Source of the DNA: Pseudomicrostroma phylloplanum | Taxonomy: Eukaryota; Basidiomycota; Exobasidiomycetes; Microstromatales | DNA: 64,000 bases | Direction of reading: 5' to 3' | Assembly: GCA_039545275.1 (NCBI GenBank) | Contig: BCHS01000004.1 | Span: forward strand, 299,961-363,960 | Part shown: positions 11,201 through 21,965 of the stretch, piece after piece | Layout of the letters: every line of letters begins with the position of its first letter | How positions within the stretch are numbered: position 1 is the stretch's first letter | Notes under the pieces: model-generated | What the model was told of the DNA's origin: nothing | What the model saw: the letters and a program-made list of their open reading frames with translations, nothing else | Database searches by the model: none | Translations under genes and position numbers: made by a program

Positions 11201-12879
11201 GGGGGCGGAGGCAGGGCGCGACTGAGAGCTGCAACGCTCGGCTCTGTCACCCCTCTCCTCTGCGGCTGCTCGAGGGCAGTTTCATCAGCGCTGCTCATTT
11301 GCAAGACGGACGCTTGTACTGGAGAAGGGCCGCTGTGCTCTGTCTCAGGCGTCGGCGACTGCAACGAAGGGGAAGGCGATTTCGTAGAGCAAGCAGCGGA
11401 AAGGCGAGCGGCTAGTGAGCGGGCAGTTGCAGTGGCTTGTCTAGTAGCAGGACTCGTCGGGCTAGCGAGCATGCTAGGCTGACGTGTCTCGGTAGGAGTA
11501 GCAGGAGATGTTTGGGCTGGTTTGGCGAGCAGATCGGTTTGCAAGAGCTCATCGACGAGGCTGTCGATGCGATTGATGCCTCCAAGGGTAGCCATGCTGG
11601 TGTCACGAGGAGGCGAGCTTGATTGGAAGCTTTTCCCGAAAGTCAAGGAGAAATCCTCCATTGGCGAAGAGGCAGGGAGCATGAACGCCGGGCTAGGCGG
11701 TTCTGCAGCTTCGGACGCTTCGGAGGCTGACACAGCTCGGGATTCCGTAGACGTCAAGGAGCAGTCGTCTTCGTCATCGGTAGGTAGATCAGACATCTCG
11801 GGACTCGACGAGGCGCTAACGCTGTTGTTGACCATCATCACTCGCTGCTCTTTGGCTGTCTTATCGTTGGAGAGCCAGAATCGAGAGTCTGATGCAACGT
11901 CGTTTGAGCTCCCCTGCTGTGGTGATTCCTGGGTCAGCTCTTTGGCCTTGTCCCCGTCAAACCTCAGATGGCTACCCGCAAAGCTGCTCTCGCTATCAAA
12001 TTCTTGGACGTCCAGCTCGTCGTGGAATGTAACCGTCTTCCGCCTTCCTGCGCCGTGCTCTCCTTGCAAGGTGTCCTCGGCCTGCTCTGTGAAAGGTTGG
12101 TGAGAGCCATTCAGGCGGCTTAGGTGAAGCAGACTCCGTTCGCTCGGGGAGCTGATACTGGTGGATGGCGATGTAATAGGCCTGGTGGACGACGAGGCGC
12201 CACGAGGTGTAAGCTCAGAGTAAGGATCTTCGGTGTGTCGCTGGCGGCTTGGCGTGGATGGAGGTGAGATTAGCTGAGTCCGTTGCGCTCTCTTTGGGGA
12301 GAGAGAGATAGACAGAGGTCGCGTTCGAGGAATGTCATCCGTTGATTCCGGTGACTGGGGACCGTTTGACTGTTTGAATGGACTACTGGAGACGTATGAG
12401 CTCTTCGTCAGGACCTCGAACCCTCTGCTCTTTCTTGGAGCTTGGGCACTAGGATGCAGGACTTTGCCAGGGCTTCCAGGTGCGGAAGTGTATTCGTTGA
12501 GCTCAGGAGATCGTGCCAAGGCCTCTGAGCTGCCTGTACCTCTTGTGTCCGATGCAACACCAATGCCCAAACCCACGCCCATCCTTGTAGCTGCGGGTGA
12601 TGTGGCAGCATCTTGAGGGCTAGAGGAAGTAGTCTGACCGTCGGTTGGCTTCTTGAATGGGCTCTTCGAGACGTAGGCATGACTACGTAGCGTATTTGGG
12701 TCAAACGGGCGGCTGGGTCTCGAGGGACTGCCGCTCTCCGAAGGACTCAGGGGCCATCCTTGGCCATTCAATTCAGTCGAGGGACTGAACATCTCCGGTC
12801 GACTAGGTCGCTGGGGAGACCAACCGCTCGTAGAGGCGACGAGCACGTCTGACTTTGTAACAATGGGAGAGGTGGACAT
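8254..12879 (-). CDS. Bud4/anillin-like protein with C-terminal PH domain
   Basis: Probable cortical scaffold for septum or bud-site organisation. It is a single exon of 1541 residues from the ATG at 12879; a longer reading would need a TTG start. The first 900 residues are Ser/Pro-rich and disordered, with repeated motifs such as SKSPFKKP and SSYVSSSPFKQ. An anillin-homology-like region begins near residue 968 (GKVFVSVESFQPGSLGIPF, then the stretch around HKNLEFSLTLFVQRD). A PH domain spans about 1211-1336 and ends with the typical helix EEKVQWIEAMAEMI. The tail is Ser/Thr/Pro/Arg-rich. This order (long disordered N terminus, anillin homology, PH) matches fungal Bud4/Mid2. Which of these is the true orthologue cannot be decided here. 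Confidence 0.82.
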   Translation of the reverse strand: MSTSPIVTKSDVLVASTSGWSPQRPSRPEMFSPSTELNGQGWPLSPSESGSPSRPSRPFDPNTLRSHAYVSKSPFKKPTDGQTTSSSPQDAATSPAATRMGVGLGIGVASDTRGTGSSEALARSPELNEYTSAPGSPGKVLHPSAQAPRKSRGFEVLTKSSYVSSSPFKQSNGPQSPESTDDIPRTRPLSISLSPKRAQRTQLISPPSTPSRQRHTEDPYSELTPRGASSSTRPITSPSTSISSPSERSLLHLSRLNGSHQPFTEQAEDTLQGEHGAGRRKTVTFHDELDVQEFDSESSFAGSHLRFDGDKAKELTQESPQQGSSNDVASDSRFWLSNDKTAKEQRVMMVNNSVSASSSPEMSDLPTDDEDDCSLTSTESRAVSASEASEAAEPPSPAFMLPASSPMEDFSLTFGKSFQSSSPPRDTSMATLGGINRIDSLVDELLQTDLLAKPAQTSPATPTETRQPSMLASPTSPATRQATATARSLAARLSAACSTKSPSPSLQSPTPETEHSGPSPVQASVLQMSSADETALEQPQRRGVTEPSVAALSRALPPPPSQIDEWESQGRKTHSSVPSIGLPSLPSWSPLLLDSQRMPELEPAPISPVVPSQPIATASRSRSGGRPHISRDAVLERVAREKRAQAEAAEREAAAAADLADTSMPSSSSLTQTSLKGRPSAPAGSIRPAQSMTLSSVPQRPTAGPRPHVEATSFEVRQEPRPVALEEAAVGANASPLEKLSESLAQQAEETKPSDIQDNASLPKEQATPTAASSEMQPTATLAAASSSSASPASEASTSGLTPSGSISATADLVLRQRRSKLALRKRSVSTGDAVSPFARPAEQAAVKAEDDASAADPATTRSRASIDQGLKLDKLNLDTSVQKALDVGFGNGLCRDISRIFREGDNPYNVKDQGSFSAAIDDKVSHSRQAGDVDSGKAWRKLRRPSDINEYAEEMRAYRASENPKKAAGKVFVSVESFQPGSLGIPFVATTRFFSILDNGLHVVKTGMSTLKPGQGSVSPIKQEFELIQHKNLEFSLTLFVQRDAHLIQAAKSRQVSAAVATPPASPTKKEKQSFMSRLLRSPKKQASRAEATEKPAEPSLMSYLNQEGALGKVNIVFEKVASKCLGKALTLDLPVYGVADPPSAVSRNSVDSRSGSNFSRNVNSSRGTLKITLFYLPPMPSVPKQMLPQNMQECIKGMQYAKWHHGGERMSGTLTQQGGDCSTWRRRPVKAQSSYLVCYNEVTKRPTVKIDLSKAQKIEEAWDPYSSDPARKSGAPVTMRSGAVIHKYNVTEESDESCNVPRSFRVTFADGERISFFADTDEEKVQWIEAMAEMIHTPRPPNPMWAQVAFETIRDAQSSTQTSSAGSTSSHSATALQTSGSAVAAKRAVATPATVREESPSAHNTPQRGPFNNAAANPALARVATGSRPLSTPTSSRVPAPRPLSQNLSQQSSSRPSSPTKPSTLPLVTKRMPPVSSSGNAAAALNNGSSSGSGSVRGTPSSTRKTSSRAAPPAPTVPPRRASVSFTPTRKAPTAPSKS

Positions 12880-14417
12880 CGGTATCGCGTCGTGTGTGTG
12901 CTGTTGACTTGAGTCCAGTAAGAGAAGTAGAGGTCGAGCGCTTGCTGGCTCTGGCGACAAGGACGTTCTCTTGAGGATGAGTGATCAGAGTGGAGACGGG
13001 GACAACCGACGAAAGGAGGGAAGCGGACTGTGACGTGCGGCGGCTGCTGTTGAGTGACGGAGGAGCGAAATGTAGATCTTGGCTCAACCAACACTCGTCG
13101 CGAGGGTCACGTGGTCCTTTCCGTCTGGCGCCGCGCATGCCTTACTTCCCAGCCTCCCTAGCCGATGCTTCGGCAGATGACTTCTCCGGATCACACAGAA
13201 GTGGACCCTAGACCTCGGCAGCACCAAGTGAGGGTCACTCTGCCCCGGCTCTCCCTCTCAGGTAGGCGAGGGGCCCGGCCAGACGGTCGTAGCGCGGAAT
13301 CTCTGTGCTTTGCACTCCCCATCGATGGGCCCGAGCTGGGAGGTCTCACTCTACCATCGGCGCCCTTTCCGCAGACCCATGGTCGCTCGGAAAATCCGGC
13401 CATTGGCTGATGCTCGTCACGTCTGAAGCAGGGTCGCCGGCGTATGCAACAAGAACCAATAAGTGCAGAAAGATTCGAACACCAGGACCCGATGGCTCGG
13501 CTCACCCAGGTTGCCACCACTTGCCATTCTGCACTTATCGCGATGCCGCGGCCGCCTCTTCCACTGCATTGTGGGGGCTTGCTGGGACTGACAGCAGCCT
13601 AGGGCTATGTGCTCAGGTTCATCGCGCTGGGTGAGGCATCTCCGGATGCCGGGGCTTGAAGTTTCAAAGTTTGTCGAGCGATATCTCCGCTAGAATTTAT
13701 CACCTCCGCTAGAAATAGAATCGGGCACAGCGTCGCTTGCCAAGCGAGATGATGTCGAGGCCCTTTCGGCTTCTGAATCTGCGAGCAGGGGAGACCCAAG
13801 GTTCTGGGACGGACTGTCAATCTCACACGCCTGCCGCTTTCCAGCTGCGCCTTACTCTCCTCTTCCCCCCGATGTCGCTGCAATCTGGCACGATGCGATT
13901 GCCGTCCGTCCGAATTGCACAGGAACCACCATCTGAGACAAACCGGCGCGATGTCTCACGGAAGAAAGGAGCTTGATGTCTCTGCCTCGGGCTGACAGGA
14001 GGTTGCGCCGGCGAGCAAGACGGAGTGGGCAGGAGCACTGTCTGAGTTCCATCATGGATGGCTCAGCTTCCATGTAGGGCTTTACCCTTCCCACACCTCA
14101 CCCTTGTGGGTGAGCAGGCCCCTCCCTCCAGGTCAACTTGATCACTTCCTCACTCTCTTTGCCTCTTGTTACGTCTCTCACATCTGAATTGCCAGAGGCA
14201 CCTCCTTATCATCGTACTTCCTCGTACCTGGCTCATCTTCTCTCGACTGCTCCTCACATCGGATGGACTCGCTGTCCTTGACCTCTGTGACTCAAACGGT
14301 GCAAGTGTAGAGGAGACCTTCGTACGCAGACGCGCCGAAAGCGGCTCTAATCTTTAGCCCAGAGTCCGAGAGCACTGCTTGTGCCTCATTCACGCGTCGT
14401 GCACTTGGCTGACGGCT
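12880..14417. promoter_or_regulatory. Divergent promoter region, Bud4-like (-) and velvet (+) genes
   Basis: About 1.5 kb between two divergent start codons. No convincing coding region is seen. It holds a 12-bp inverted repeat listed separately, and a CT-rich tract at about 14100-14240 that probably belongs to the velvet promoter or leader. Confidence 0.5.
13459..13538. repeat. 12-bp perfect inverted repeat with a 56-nt loop, tRNA-like boxes inside
   Basis: ATAAGTGCAGAA at 13459-13470 pairs perfectly with 13527-13538. On the minus strand the loop contains TGGCAAGTGG, resembling a polymerase III A box, and GTTCGAATC, resembling a B box, at roughly tRNA spacing. The T and anticodon stems do not form properly, so this is at best a decayed tRNA or tRNA-derived element, or simply a hairpin. 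Confidence 0.35.
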
Positions 14418-16348
14418 ATGGCTCCGTCCTCTAGAGGAGCTAGCCCTCCTCAGGAAGGTAGTACCAGAGGAGTCTTCACAGCGACACCTTTGAGCACGAG
14501 AAATGAGCCGGACAGGGCAGAATGGGCCCAAGTACCGGACCCCTTAACGCAGGCAGGGCAGCAAGGTACCGCCTATTCAATGCATCCTGCATCCACCACC
14601 GCGGATTCCCTCGGACCATTATCAGATGTTCCTCCTTCTCGCCGCTCGATCGCGGATGCAGAGTTGGACTCACGGCTCGCAAGTGGTAGCAACGAGGTAC
14701 AATCTGAACGGCAACCACGTCAAGAGCCCCTTGCTCTCTCGAATCCGCACTCTTCTCTTGCCTCATCACCATCGTCTTCAAGACGGCCGAGTCTCCATCA
14801 TAGCTTCCCGCCTAGGTACGGAGAGGAGGCAAGCAGCAACAGTACACCAGCGCTCTCCCCGGCTCGGCAACGAACATCCGACAGACCAGCTCAGAGCCGC
14901 TATTCCGGCAATGCCCCTCTTCAGAGTATGGCGCAGCCAGACACAGCGTCGCAGCAGCCTAGCTACAGCTATGAACTCGCCGCGTCGCCCACAAGCTCCT
15001 CATACGTCCCCCTGTCTGTCTCGCGAACACGAGATCAACGGACAACTACACATCTCCAAAGACGCTCTTCAATGCCCAATCGCAGCCCGTCTGTGAATTG
15101 GTATATGTCTGGCATGCCACCCCCTCTCAGTGCCCCCGGATCTCCAAGAAGGGCTTCTACATCTGGCGTCTCTTCTGGCAGCAGAGGGAAGAGAAGGCGA
15201 GAAGACGATGTTTTCGGAGACCTTTCTCGTGGCACGCCCCCTAGTCAGCGAGCAGGACCCTCGACCAGAATGTCTCACAGTGGAAGCAGCGGTGTTGCCA
15301 GCCGGCAGAGTAGCATGACGGGTAGTGCTCAGGCAGACAGCAGTCGCGACAGGCTGCCCCCTATTGACCTGCATGAACGGTGAGTCGCTTCCGCATTGCA
15401 TCAAGCCTGTCCGCGGCTCAGCTGACCTTCTCTACTTGCGTTTCTTTTGTCACAGTCACTACCAGCTGATCGTGGTGCAGCAAGTGACCCGTGGATGCGC
15501 CTTCGGGAGCAACCTACTCTCTCGTGTACCGTGTTCTCCCCCTCTGATTCTGCGGTTGAGGGTCAGCGACGGTGAAGGAAGGGAGATATCGAGGTAAGTG
15601 CGGAAGGATTACTGCAATCGGCAACGGCAGCTGACGAGTACGTGATTCTATGTCTTTGTCCACAGTCATGATGAAGAGCCTTTCCTCGTCTGCCAGGCTA
15701 GCTTGGTCACCGAGCAGGGCGATCCCGCCGATGTGATCGCGCCTGTACAGCCCCCCCACCCCTCCTCGACGTTGTCCAGAAGCTCTAGGCGCAATCGAAG
15801 TGACGCCTCCGAGCAGCGAGGCAGAACATCATCAAGCATGTCCCGCTCAGTGAGCGCTTCTTCTTCAGTAACATTCCCGACACACACGCCCTCATCCACT
15901 GCAGCGGCGCCAAGCACAGGGGTGCGAATGCTCTATGGTAGTCTCGTTGCGAGCCCGCAACGCTTTCGGCGGCCTGCAGAAGAGGGCACGTCGTACGCAA
16001 CATATTTCATCTTTCCCGAACTATGCATCAGATCCAGAGGAAGGTATAAGATCCGAGCATCGCTTGTCAGACTTCCAAAGTGCGTAGAGTGTCAAAGTCG
16101 TCCGAGACTTATAAATGGCGACTGACAGTCTTCCTCTTTGCTTCTGACCCAACAGACCTCCCTCGATACCCTCACCAATGATACCACCCATCAACGAGCC
16201 TTCAGAGGCTCTCACAAGCATTGACACAGACGTCGTCGAGGTCTTCTTGACAGGCGACTTTGTGGCTCCCTACACGACCGACATCACTCGCTGGTTTGCC
16301 AGACAGGGTGCAGCTTTGACTCTTCCTGCTGGTGAGAGACGTGGATGA
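14418..16348 (+). CDS. Velvet-domain transcription regulator
   Basis: Fungal nuclear regulator of development and secondary metabolism that binds DNA through an NF-kB-like fold. Four exons, 14418-15379, 15456-15593, 15666-16079 and 16156-16348, give 568 residues. Residues 1-320 are Ser/Pro-rich and disordered. The velvet domain fills the rest: HYQLIVVQQVTRGCAFG at its start, then DEEPFLVCQASLVT, MLYGSLVASPQRFRR, TYFIFPELCIRSRGRYKIR and, near the end, VEVFLTGDFVAPY and DITRWFARQGA. Introns are 72-76 nt, and two interrupt codons after the second base. A Ser-rich insertion of about 60 residues lies between the second and third velvet blocks. VosA, VelB and VelC types cannot be told apart by eye. 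An upstream in-frame ATG at 14379 would add 13 residues. Confidence 0.9.
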
Positions 16349-16722
16349 GAAGATTGACAGACCGGGCTGCCCATCTGAAGTGAACCATGGGCGATTGTCC
16401 GAGGGAGCTACTCAACAAGGAACATCTAGTCAATGAGCCACCTTCCATCTCAGCTCAGTTCAGAGGCAGACTGCTTCACACAATCTTGCTCTCCTCTGCC
16501 CAGAGTCTCGTCTGTTCTCCATGATCCAGTCTCCCCACTTCATCTTGCTTGTACCTATTACGCTCACTGCTTCTATAATATTTTCATGCTCTTCCTTACC
16601 TCTCTCTGATTTTACGCCAGATGTGGGCCCGTGCCTGCGACTTTTGCCCCAGCCGAGCCTGCTCCCTTCTCATCGTCGATTACCATTGATCGTCCTATGC
16701 TTCACCACCGCGTTCGGACATC
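16349..16722. promoter_or_regulatory. Upstream region of the D-amino-acid oxidase gene
   Basis: Between the velvet gene stop and the next start on the same strand. C/T-rich from about 16500. It should hold the velvet 3' end and the promoter of the oxidase gene; no further feature is seen. Confidence 0.5.
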
Positions 16723-18096
16723 ATGTCAGGGAAGCACATCTTCATTCTCGGCTCGGGAGGTGAGTATGAGCGCTTGGCAAATCGCCAGAGGGCCTAATAC
16801 CGGCTGTCCTGTCCAGCCCGCGTCCTCGACGAGCTGCGTTCCACTGTATGCTGAGCATCCCTCTTCCTGATCCGCCTTTTGTCCCTCGAATACGTTTTCT
16901 CCCAGTCATCGGCCTCAGTGTTGCACTTGAGCTTCAATCACGCGGCTATCATGTGACCATTATAGCCCCTGACCTCCCTCCAAGTGCGATCACAGAGACT
17001 GCAACCGCTCCCACAACGTCCCCGCTCGATTCGCAAGACTGGGCTTCGCCATGGGCAGGCTTCAACTGGTGCTCTTTCGCCCCTCTAGAGGACAAAGAGA
17101 CGCAGAGCAGAGATCGGGCTACCTTTATCAGATGGAAGGAGATGGTCGATCAGAGAGAGGTGCCTAGGGAAACGATGGAGCTTGTGCCCTTCACGAGCAC
17201 AAGGAAGGGTGAGAGTGAATGTTGGTTCGAAGATCTGGTGCCCGACGTGAGTGACTGGAGCTTCACAGACAGAGAGGCGAAGGGAAAGCGTGGGTGTCGT
17301 AGCTGACTTGCTCTTCTAATCTCAGTTCAAACGCGTTCAATCCGAGAGTCCAGGATTCACCTGTGTGACGTACAAGTCATTCGTAGCATCTGCTCCAGCA
17401 TACCTGGACTATTTGGTTTCCAAGCTCCTGCATCCGAGCGATGACTCGCACGTACCCGTGAAGTTGCACCAGAGCACAGCTTTCTCTTCACTAGCGGAGG
17501 CATTCTCTCATCCACTTCTCTCATCCGTAGAGGAGGAGGACGCCCTCCTTGTCAATGCTACCGGGATGGGCTCACTCTATCTCTCCGACGTGGCCGACAC
17601 CTCGGTATATCCTATCCGTGGTCAGACGGTCCTGGTCTCTTCTCCCTGTTTCAAGGACACGCCTGTCTGCGTCATGTCGCTGCAGTACGACGAGCCGACC
17701 TATGTCATCCCTCGTGGAGCAAGCGGTCTGGTGATCTTGGGTGGCACATTCGAGCACGACGATTTGCACCGCGGCATCAGACAGGACGCTACGGAGAGAA
17801 TCCTCAGGAATTGCCTCGCTATCTGTCCTCAGCTCTTGGCCCATCTCCCGGACTACGAGAAGGTCATACAAGAGGACCCCGATGCCTGGAGGAGACTCGA
17901 TGTAGTCAAGGTCAATGTAGGGATCCGGCCGGCGAGGAAGGGCGAGACGAGGGTGGAGCTGGACGCTGTCAAGGACAGCAGGGGTCACTTGCGGCCTGTC
18001 CTGCACGCGTATGGCGCTGGTAAGGCCGGATATCAGAGCAGCGTGGGTATCGCACAGGAGGCGGCAGACTGGGCTGATAGGCACTTTGGGCGATAG
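16723..18096 (+). CDS. D-amino-acid oxidase (FAD-dependent)
   Basis: Oxidises D-amino acids to 2-oxo acids, ammonia and hydrogen peroxide. Three exons, 16723-16759, 16906-17246 and 17326-18096, give 382 residues. The first exon encodes only MSGKHIFILGSG; spliced to VIGLSVALELQSRGYHVTII it forms the N-terminal Rossmann FAD-binding motif, which fixes the exon choice. Other family features are LVNATGMGSLYL, the region YPIRGQTVLV, and the C-terminal signature VLHAYGAGKAGYQSSVG, which resembles the DAO signature but has Lys at one of the usual small positions. The protein ends HFGR, with no SKL-type peroxisomal signal, unlike many fungal DAAOs. Confidence 0.9.
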
Positions 18097-18690
18097 ACCA
18101 CGAGCATCCAACGCGGATGGCAATGTCCGGAGGCGTGATCCACAAGTGGATCTCCAAGACTGCTTCAAGCCGTTGGCGACCGACTGCAGGCTTTGCTCGC
18201 AAGGCGATCATGCGAAGAGAAGAATTGCCGATGCCCGAGAGGCGGACAGCTTTGTGGGACGGCGAAGTGACTGCCAGCTTCGCAACTTGCTATGTCGGTC
18301 AAACACTTCATCTGGCCGAACTTTCCTGCCCCGCTTGCCTTCGCCGAGGGAGCTTGGAGGTGCCGTTCGTTTGAAGCAAGTACCGAAGCAACCAGGCGGA
18401 GTAGCGCTGCCACCATTGTACTCATGTACTTCCCTTGTCGTGTAGCAACCATTGGTAGGTCCGGAGCAAGCAGACCGGAAATTTCGGGCACGGTACTCTA
18501 GAACCCGCTTTGCCTCTGCTCGTGGTGTCAGAGCAAAGCATATAGTCGAGGCGCTGTCAAGCTAAATAGGGCCATGGCCAGTCCACTGGATGGGGCGGAT
18601 ACTCACAACACCCTGAAGCTGGACTTCGACATTCTGATACATCCTCTGCCAACGTCAATCAAGCGTACACTCCTCATCATCTCCTCTGCA
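18097..18690. other. Intergenic region
   Basis: 3' region of the oxidase gene and promoter of the small secreted protein gene. No coding region with recognisable features is seen. Confidence 0.45.
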
Positions 18691-19165
18691 ATGTTCAACA
18701 ACCCCGTCAGAATGAAGCTCAACGTTGTCTCCCTCGCTCTCCTCGTCATCACCACGGCATGTGCAGCGCGAGCGACACCTTTGCCTAGCTCTGCCCTTCG
18801 CCTTGATGCTCGAGGAGCAGCAGATCCTTACACAGGTCTGGTGAGCAGGCCCAACTTGGCAAGCACAAGTGGAGAGGGCGCCGATGACCTTTTGGTGAGT
18901 TCCCTGAATGGATTTTGTACAGTCATATTGAGTTTACACCTGCTGATCCTAAAGCGTTGACCCAACTTTTGACCAGCCTCGCTTCGGAGACTTCTTCAAA
19001 AAGAAGGCTAAGGCAGGACCGAGGCTGACCGCCGACGGTACGAAGAAGTCACGTTGGTTCCACACCGAGGGTGAAAACCTGTCCAAGTACCGCAAGGGGA
19101 GGGCATGGATGGACACGAAGAAGTGCATGGCGTGGAACACGAGGGAGGCTTGTACGCGATGGTGA
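18691..19165 (+). CDS. Small secreted protein, unknown function
   Basis: Two exons, 18691-18894 and 18977-19165, give 130 residues (or 123 from the second Met at 18712). From that second Met there is a clear signal peptide, MKLNVVSLALLVITTACAA, with likely cleavage near ARATPLP. The mature part is about 100 residues. Its C-terminal half is very basic (KKKAKAG, TKKSRWFH, KYRKGRAW) and carries two Cys close to the end in KKCMAWNTREACTRW, which could form one disulfide. I recognise no family. Size, signal peptide and lack of domains fit a secreted effector or cell-surface peptide, but that is inference. The 82-nt intron has GTGAGT and CAG ends and keeps frame. Confidence 0.65.
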
Positions 19166-19622
19166 AGGTGTTTGCAGAAGAGTCCTTCCGCACCGACACT
19201 TTCCACGCATTGTGCTGTCAAATCTTACTCTTTCTGTAAGAGCGGAAATCGCTCGGCTGCTACCCTTAAATTCTCTTTGTTCGACTGATGTGAGTCTGTC
19301 GCGCCAGATTCTTCTTGCTGCTTGCTGCGAACGGCATGCCTCAAGACGAGTGCACCATAAGTAGCTGGGGTCAGTCTACCGGTAGGTGAGCCTACACGCT
19401 GCCGCCGAGAGCCGGTGACGGAAAGGGAGCGGGTGAGTGTGGCGGTGTGGCTGAGCGGAGCCAGACCAGGTGGAGTAATGGTCGCCCAGCACAAGAACAC
19501 ACACAGAGGAGGCGACTTCCTAGTTTGCCTTCCACCATCACCCCTTGATTCTATCATTCCTCATCCCACAACCCTCGACACCAGCTCTAGCAGAGCACTG
19601 CACCACGACTGACTTGCCACCG
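19166..19622. promoter_or_regulatory. Upstream region of the Hse1-like gene
   Basis: It holds the 3' end of the small secreted protein gene and the promoter and leader of the next gene. A C/T- and CA-rich stretch precedes the start at 19623. No other feature is seen. Confidence 0.45.
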
Positions 19623-21703
19623 ATGTTCAAGGCTGCCAATCCCTACGATGAGATCGTCAACAAGGCCACAGCAGAGACGTTGACCAGTGAGAATTGGGAG
19701 CTCAACCTCAACGTCTGCGACAAGGTGTCCAGCGAGGGCGAGACTGGGTGAGCAAGAGTTACAGCTTGACACATCAGTACCACACACTGCTGAAACCGAC
19801 CACATGTTCCCTCATGCTTCCTCTCCCTAGCGCCCGCAATTGCCTGGCAGCCATCCAGAAGCGCATCATCCACCGCAACGCAAATGTCCAGCTCTACTCA
19901 CTCACCCTCTGCGATGCACTAGCGAAGAACTGTGGCGTTGAAGCCCACAGAGAGCTAGCCTCGCGAACCTTCACGCAGACGCTGCAGAGGGTGGTAGTAG
20001 ACCGTAACACCCATGAGACCGTACGCAAGAAGACGCTGGAGATGATCAAGGAGTGGGCCAAGGATTTTAGCAATGATGACACCCTTGGAATGGTGGGCGA
20101 GACGATGACGGCTCTCAAGGCCCAGGGTTACAAATTCGATGACCCTGTTGCGCAAGACGCCCCGCCCACTGAGCCTAGCTCGGATCTCCTTAGGAAGGAG
20201 GATGAGGAGCTGAGGAGAGTCTTGGAACTCTCCATGAAGGACGTGGGAGGACGGGGCAACTATACTGACCACGCTGTCGGAGGTTCCTCGAATGCTGCTG
20301 GCTCTTCCAGCTCTGGTGCATGGGCCAATGGTGATGTTCGATCCCAGTCTGGTAGCGCAGCTGCTGCGCTACTGGACAAGTCCCTGCCCAACCCAGACGC
20401 AGCTGGTAGCCAGCATCAGCCTAACAATCGGGCACAGCAAAGCGAGCCTGTTACTGCAGCACCGCAAGCATCTACTGTAGCAGCAGCTCCCACTCGAGTG
20501 CGAGCACTGTATGACTTTGCTCCTTCGGAGGTGGGTGAATTGGCCTTCAGCAAGGGTGACATCATTCGGGTCCTAGACTCGGTCTACGAGCATTGGTGGC
20601 GAGGCGAGCTGCGCGGCGAAGCGGGTATCTTTCCCGTCAACTACGTAGAGATCTTGCCTACACCCAGCCCTTCCGAGATTCAACGGGAAGCAGAACAGGA
20701 GGCTAGAATCTTCGCTCAAGCCCATGACATCGACCGCCTCCTTGGCAGGCTGCGAAGTCTTGACCCTGCAAGGGAAAGCCTTGCAGATGATGAAGAGCTG
20801 CAGGATCTCTATCAGTCCTCTTTGGCAATGAGGCCCAAGATCGTGCGGCTCATTGACAGGTACTCTAGTAAAGTCGAAGAACTGCGATCGATGAACGAGA
20901 AATTTGTCGAGGCGAGGAGTGTATTTGACGGGATGATGGAGAGAAGCCTGGCCCAACATCAATACCGAGGGCCACATGGCGGCTCAGGTCCGGGCCCCGC
21001 GGCGTATGCGGGTGCCCGACCGGGCTACGTTCAACCTCACCAGGGAGGGGCACCACCCCAGCAGGCAGGCTGGGAAGCTCAACACCAGCCGCAACACCAT
21101 CAGTATCCACAGCAGCACGGCTACCAGAGCTCTCCCCAGACATCCTCTTCTTCTGCAGCTCCCCCATCTCAGCAAGGTGGCTATGCTCCGCCTTCGCAGC
21201 ATGATCAGCAGGGGTATGCTCAGTGGCACGCCCAGCAGCAGGTCCAACAGCCTCCGCATGGCTACCCGTCACAGTCTCCGCAAGGTCCGCCACCCCAAGA
21301 ACAGCATGGGTACGCCTCTCAGCCTCCTCAGAGGCAGACATCGCAGCCTCAGCAGGGGTACCCATCGCAGCCTCAGCAGGGCAGTGACCCTTACCAACAG
21401 ACACCGGGACCACAGCACCAGCAACCCTCTCAGCCGAGCCAAGGATATGCACAGGCTGATCCACGACTGCAACAGTCGGCTTATGGATCTAGCAGCCATG
21501 CACCTCAGCATGTCGGAGGAGCTCCTTCGTCGTCGTCTTCCCAGCAGCAGCCTCCTGCTAACGGCAGTGGTGGCTATTCTGGCCCCCCGGTGCCAGTCAT
21601 AGTACAGGAGGACGAGAAGAAGCGATTGTTTGAGCAGGCTAGGAGGGAAGCCGAGGCGTACCATGCAGCATATGGACCGAGCGGTAGTGGTAGTGGCCAG
21701 TAA
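19623..21703 (+). CDS. hse1: ESCRT-0 subunit Hse1 (STAM-like; VHS, UIM, SH3)
   Basis: Part of the ESCRT-0 complex that gathers ubiquitinated cargo at endosomes with Vps27. Two exons, 19623-19747 and 19831-21703, give 665 residues. The VHS domain starts at MFKAANPYDEIVNKAT and runs to about 140, with the splice at ETG/ARNCLAAIQKR. A ubiquitin-interacting motif lies at about 161-178 (EDEELRRVLELSMKD). An SH3 domain lies at about 264-316 (RVRALYDFAPSEVGELAF to FPVNYVEIL). A helical region with GAT character follows, then a long Gln/Pro/Tyr-rich tail. Order and length are those of fungal Hse1. The first 125 nt form a separate exon that is needed for the VHS start. Confidence 0.94.
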
Positions 21704-21965
21704 ATCATATCCTCGTGCCTTTGCAGTAAATACCGATGACATTGCCTTGAGATCGACTGTAGAGCCATCTTTCTCCGTTCCGCTTGATCTTCGTGTCTCT
21801 CTCCACTTGACGTCCCGCCACCCAATTTCCCCCTTTCCGCACAGCCTGGTTGGTTGATGCTTCCTCCTCACTGAGCAGGCCGCGTCAGCACACCTTGCTT
21901 GCCGTGTCCATCATCCCTCTCCCACCACCTCGTTGAGATAGAGGCCTCCCTATAGCACCTCTACA

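Noticed and set aside
17572..18168. A 198-codon minus-strand open frame
   Set aside because: It is antisense to the last exon of the D-amino-acid oxidase gene and shows no protein features.
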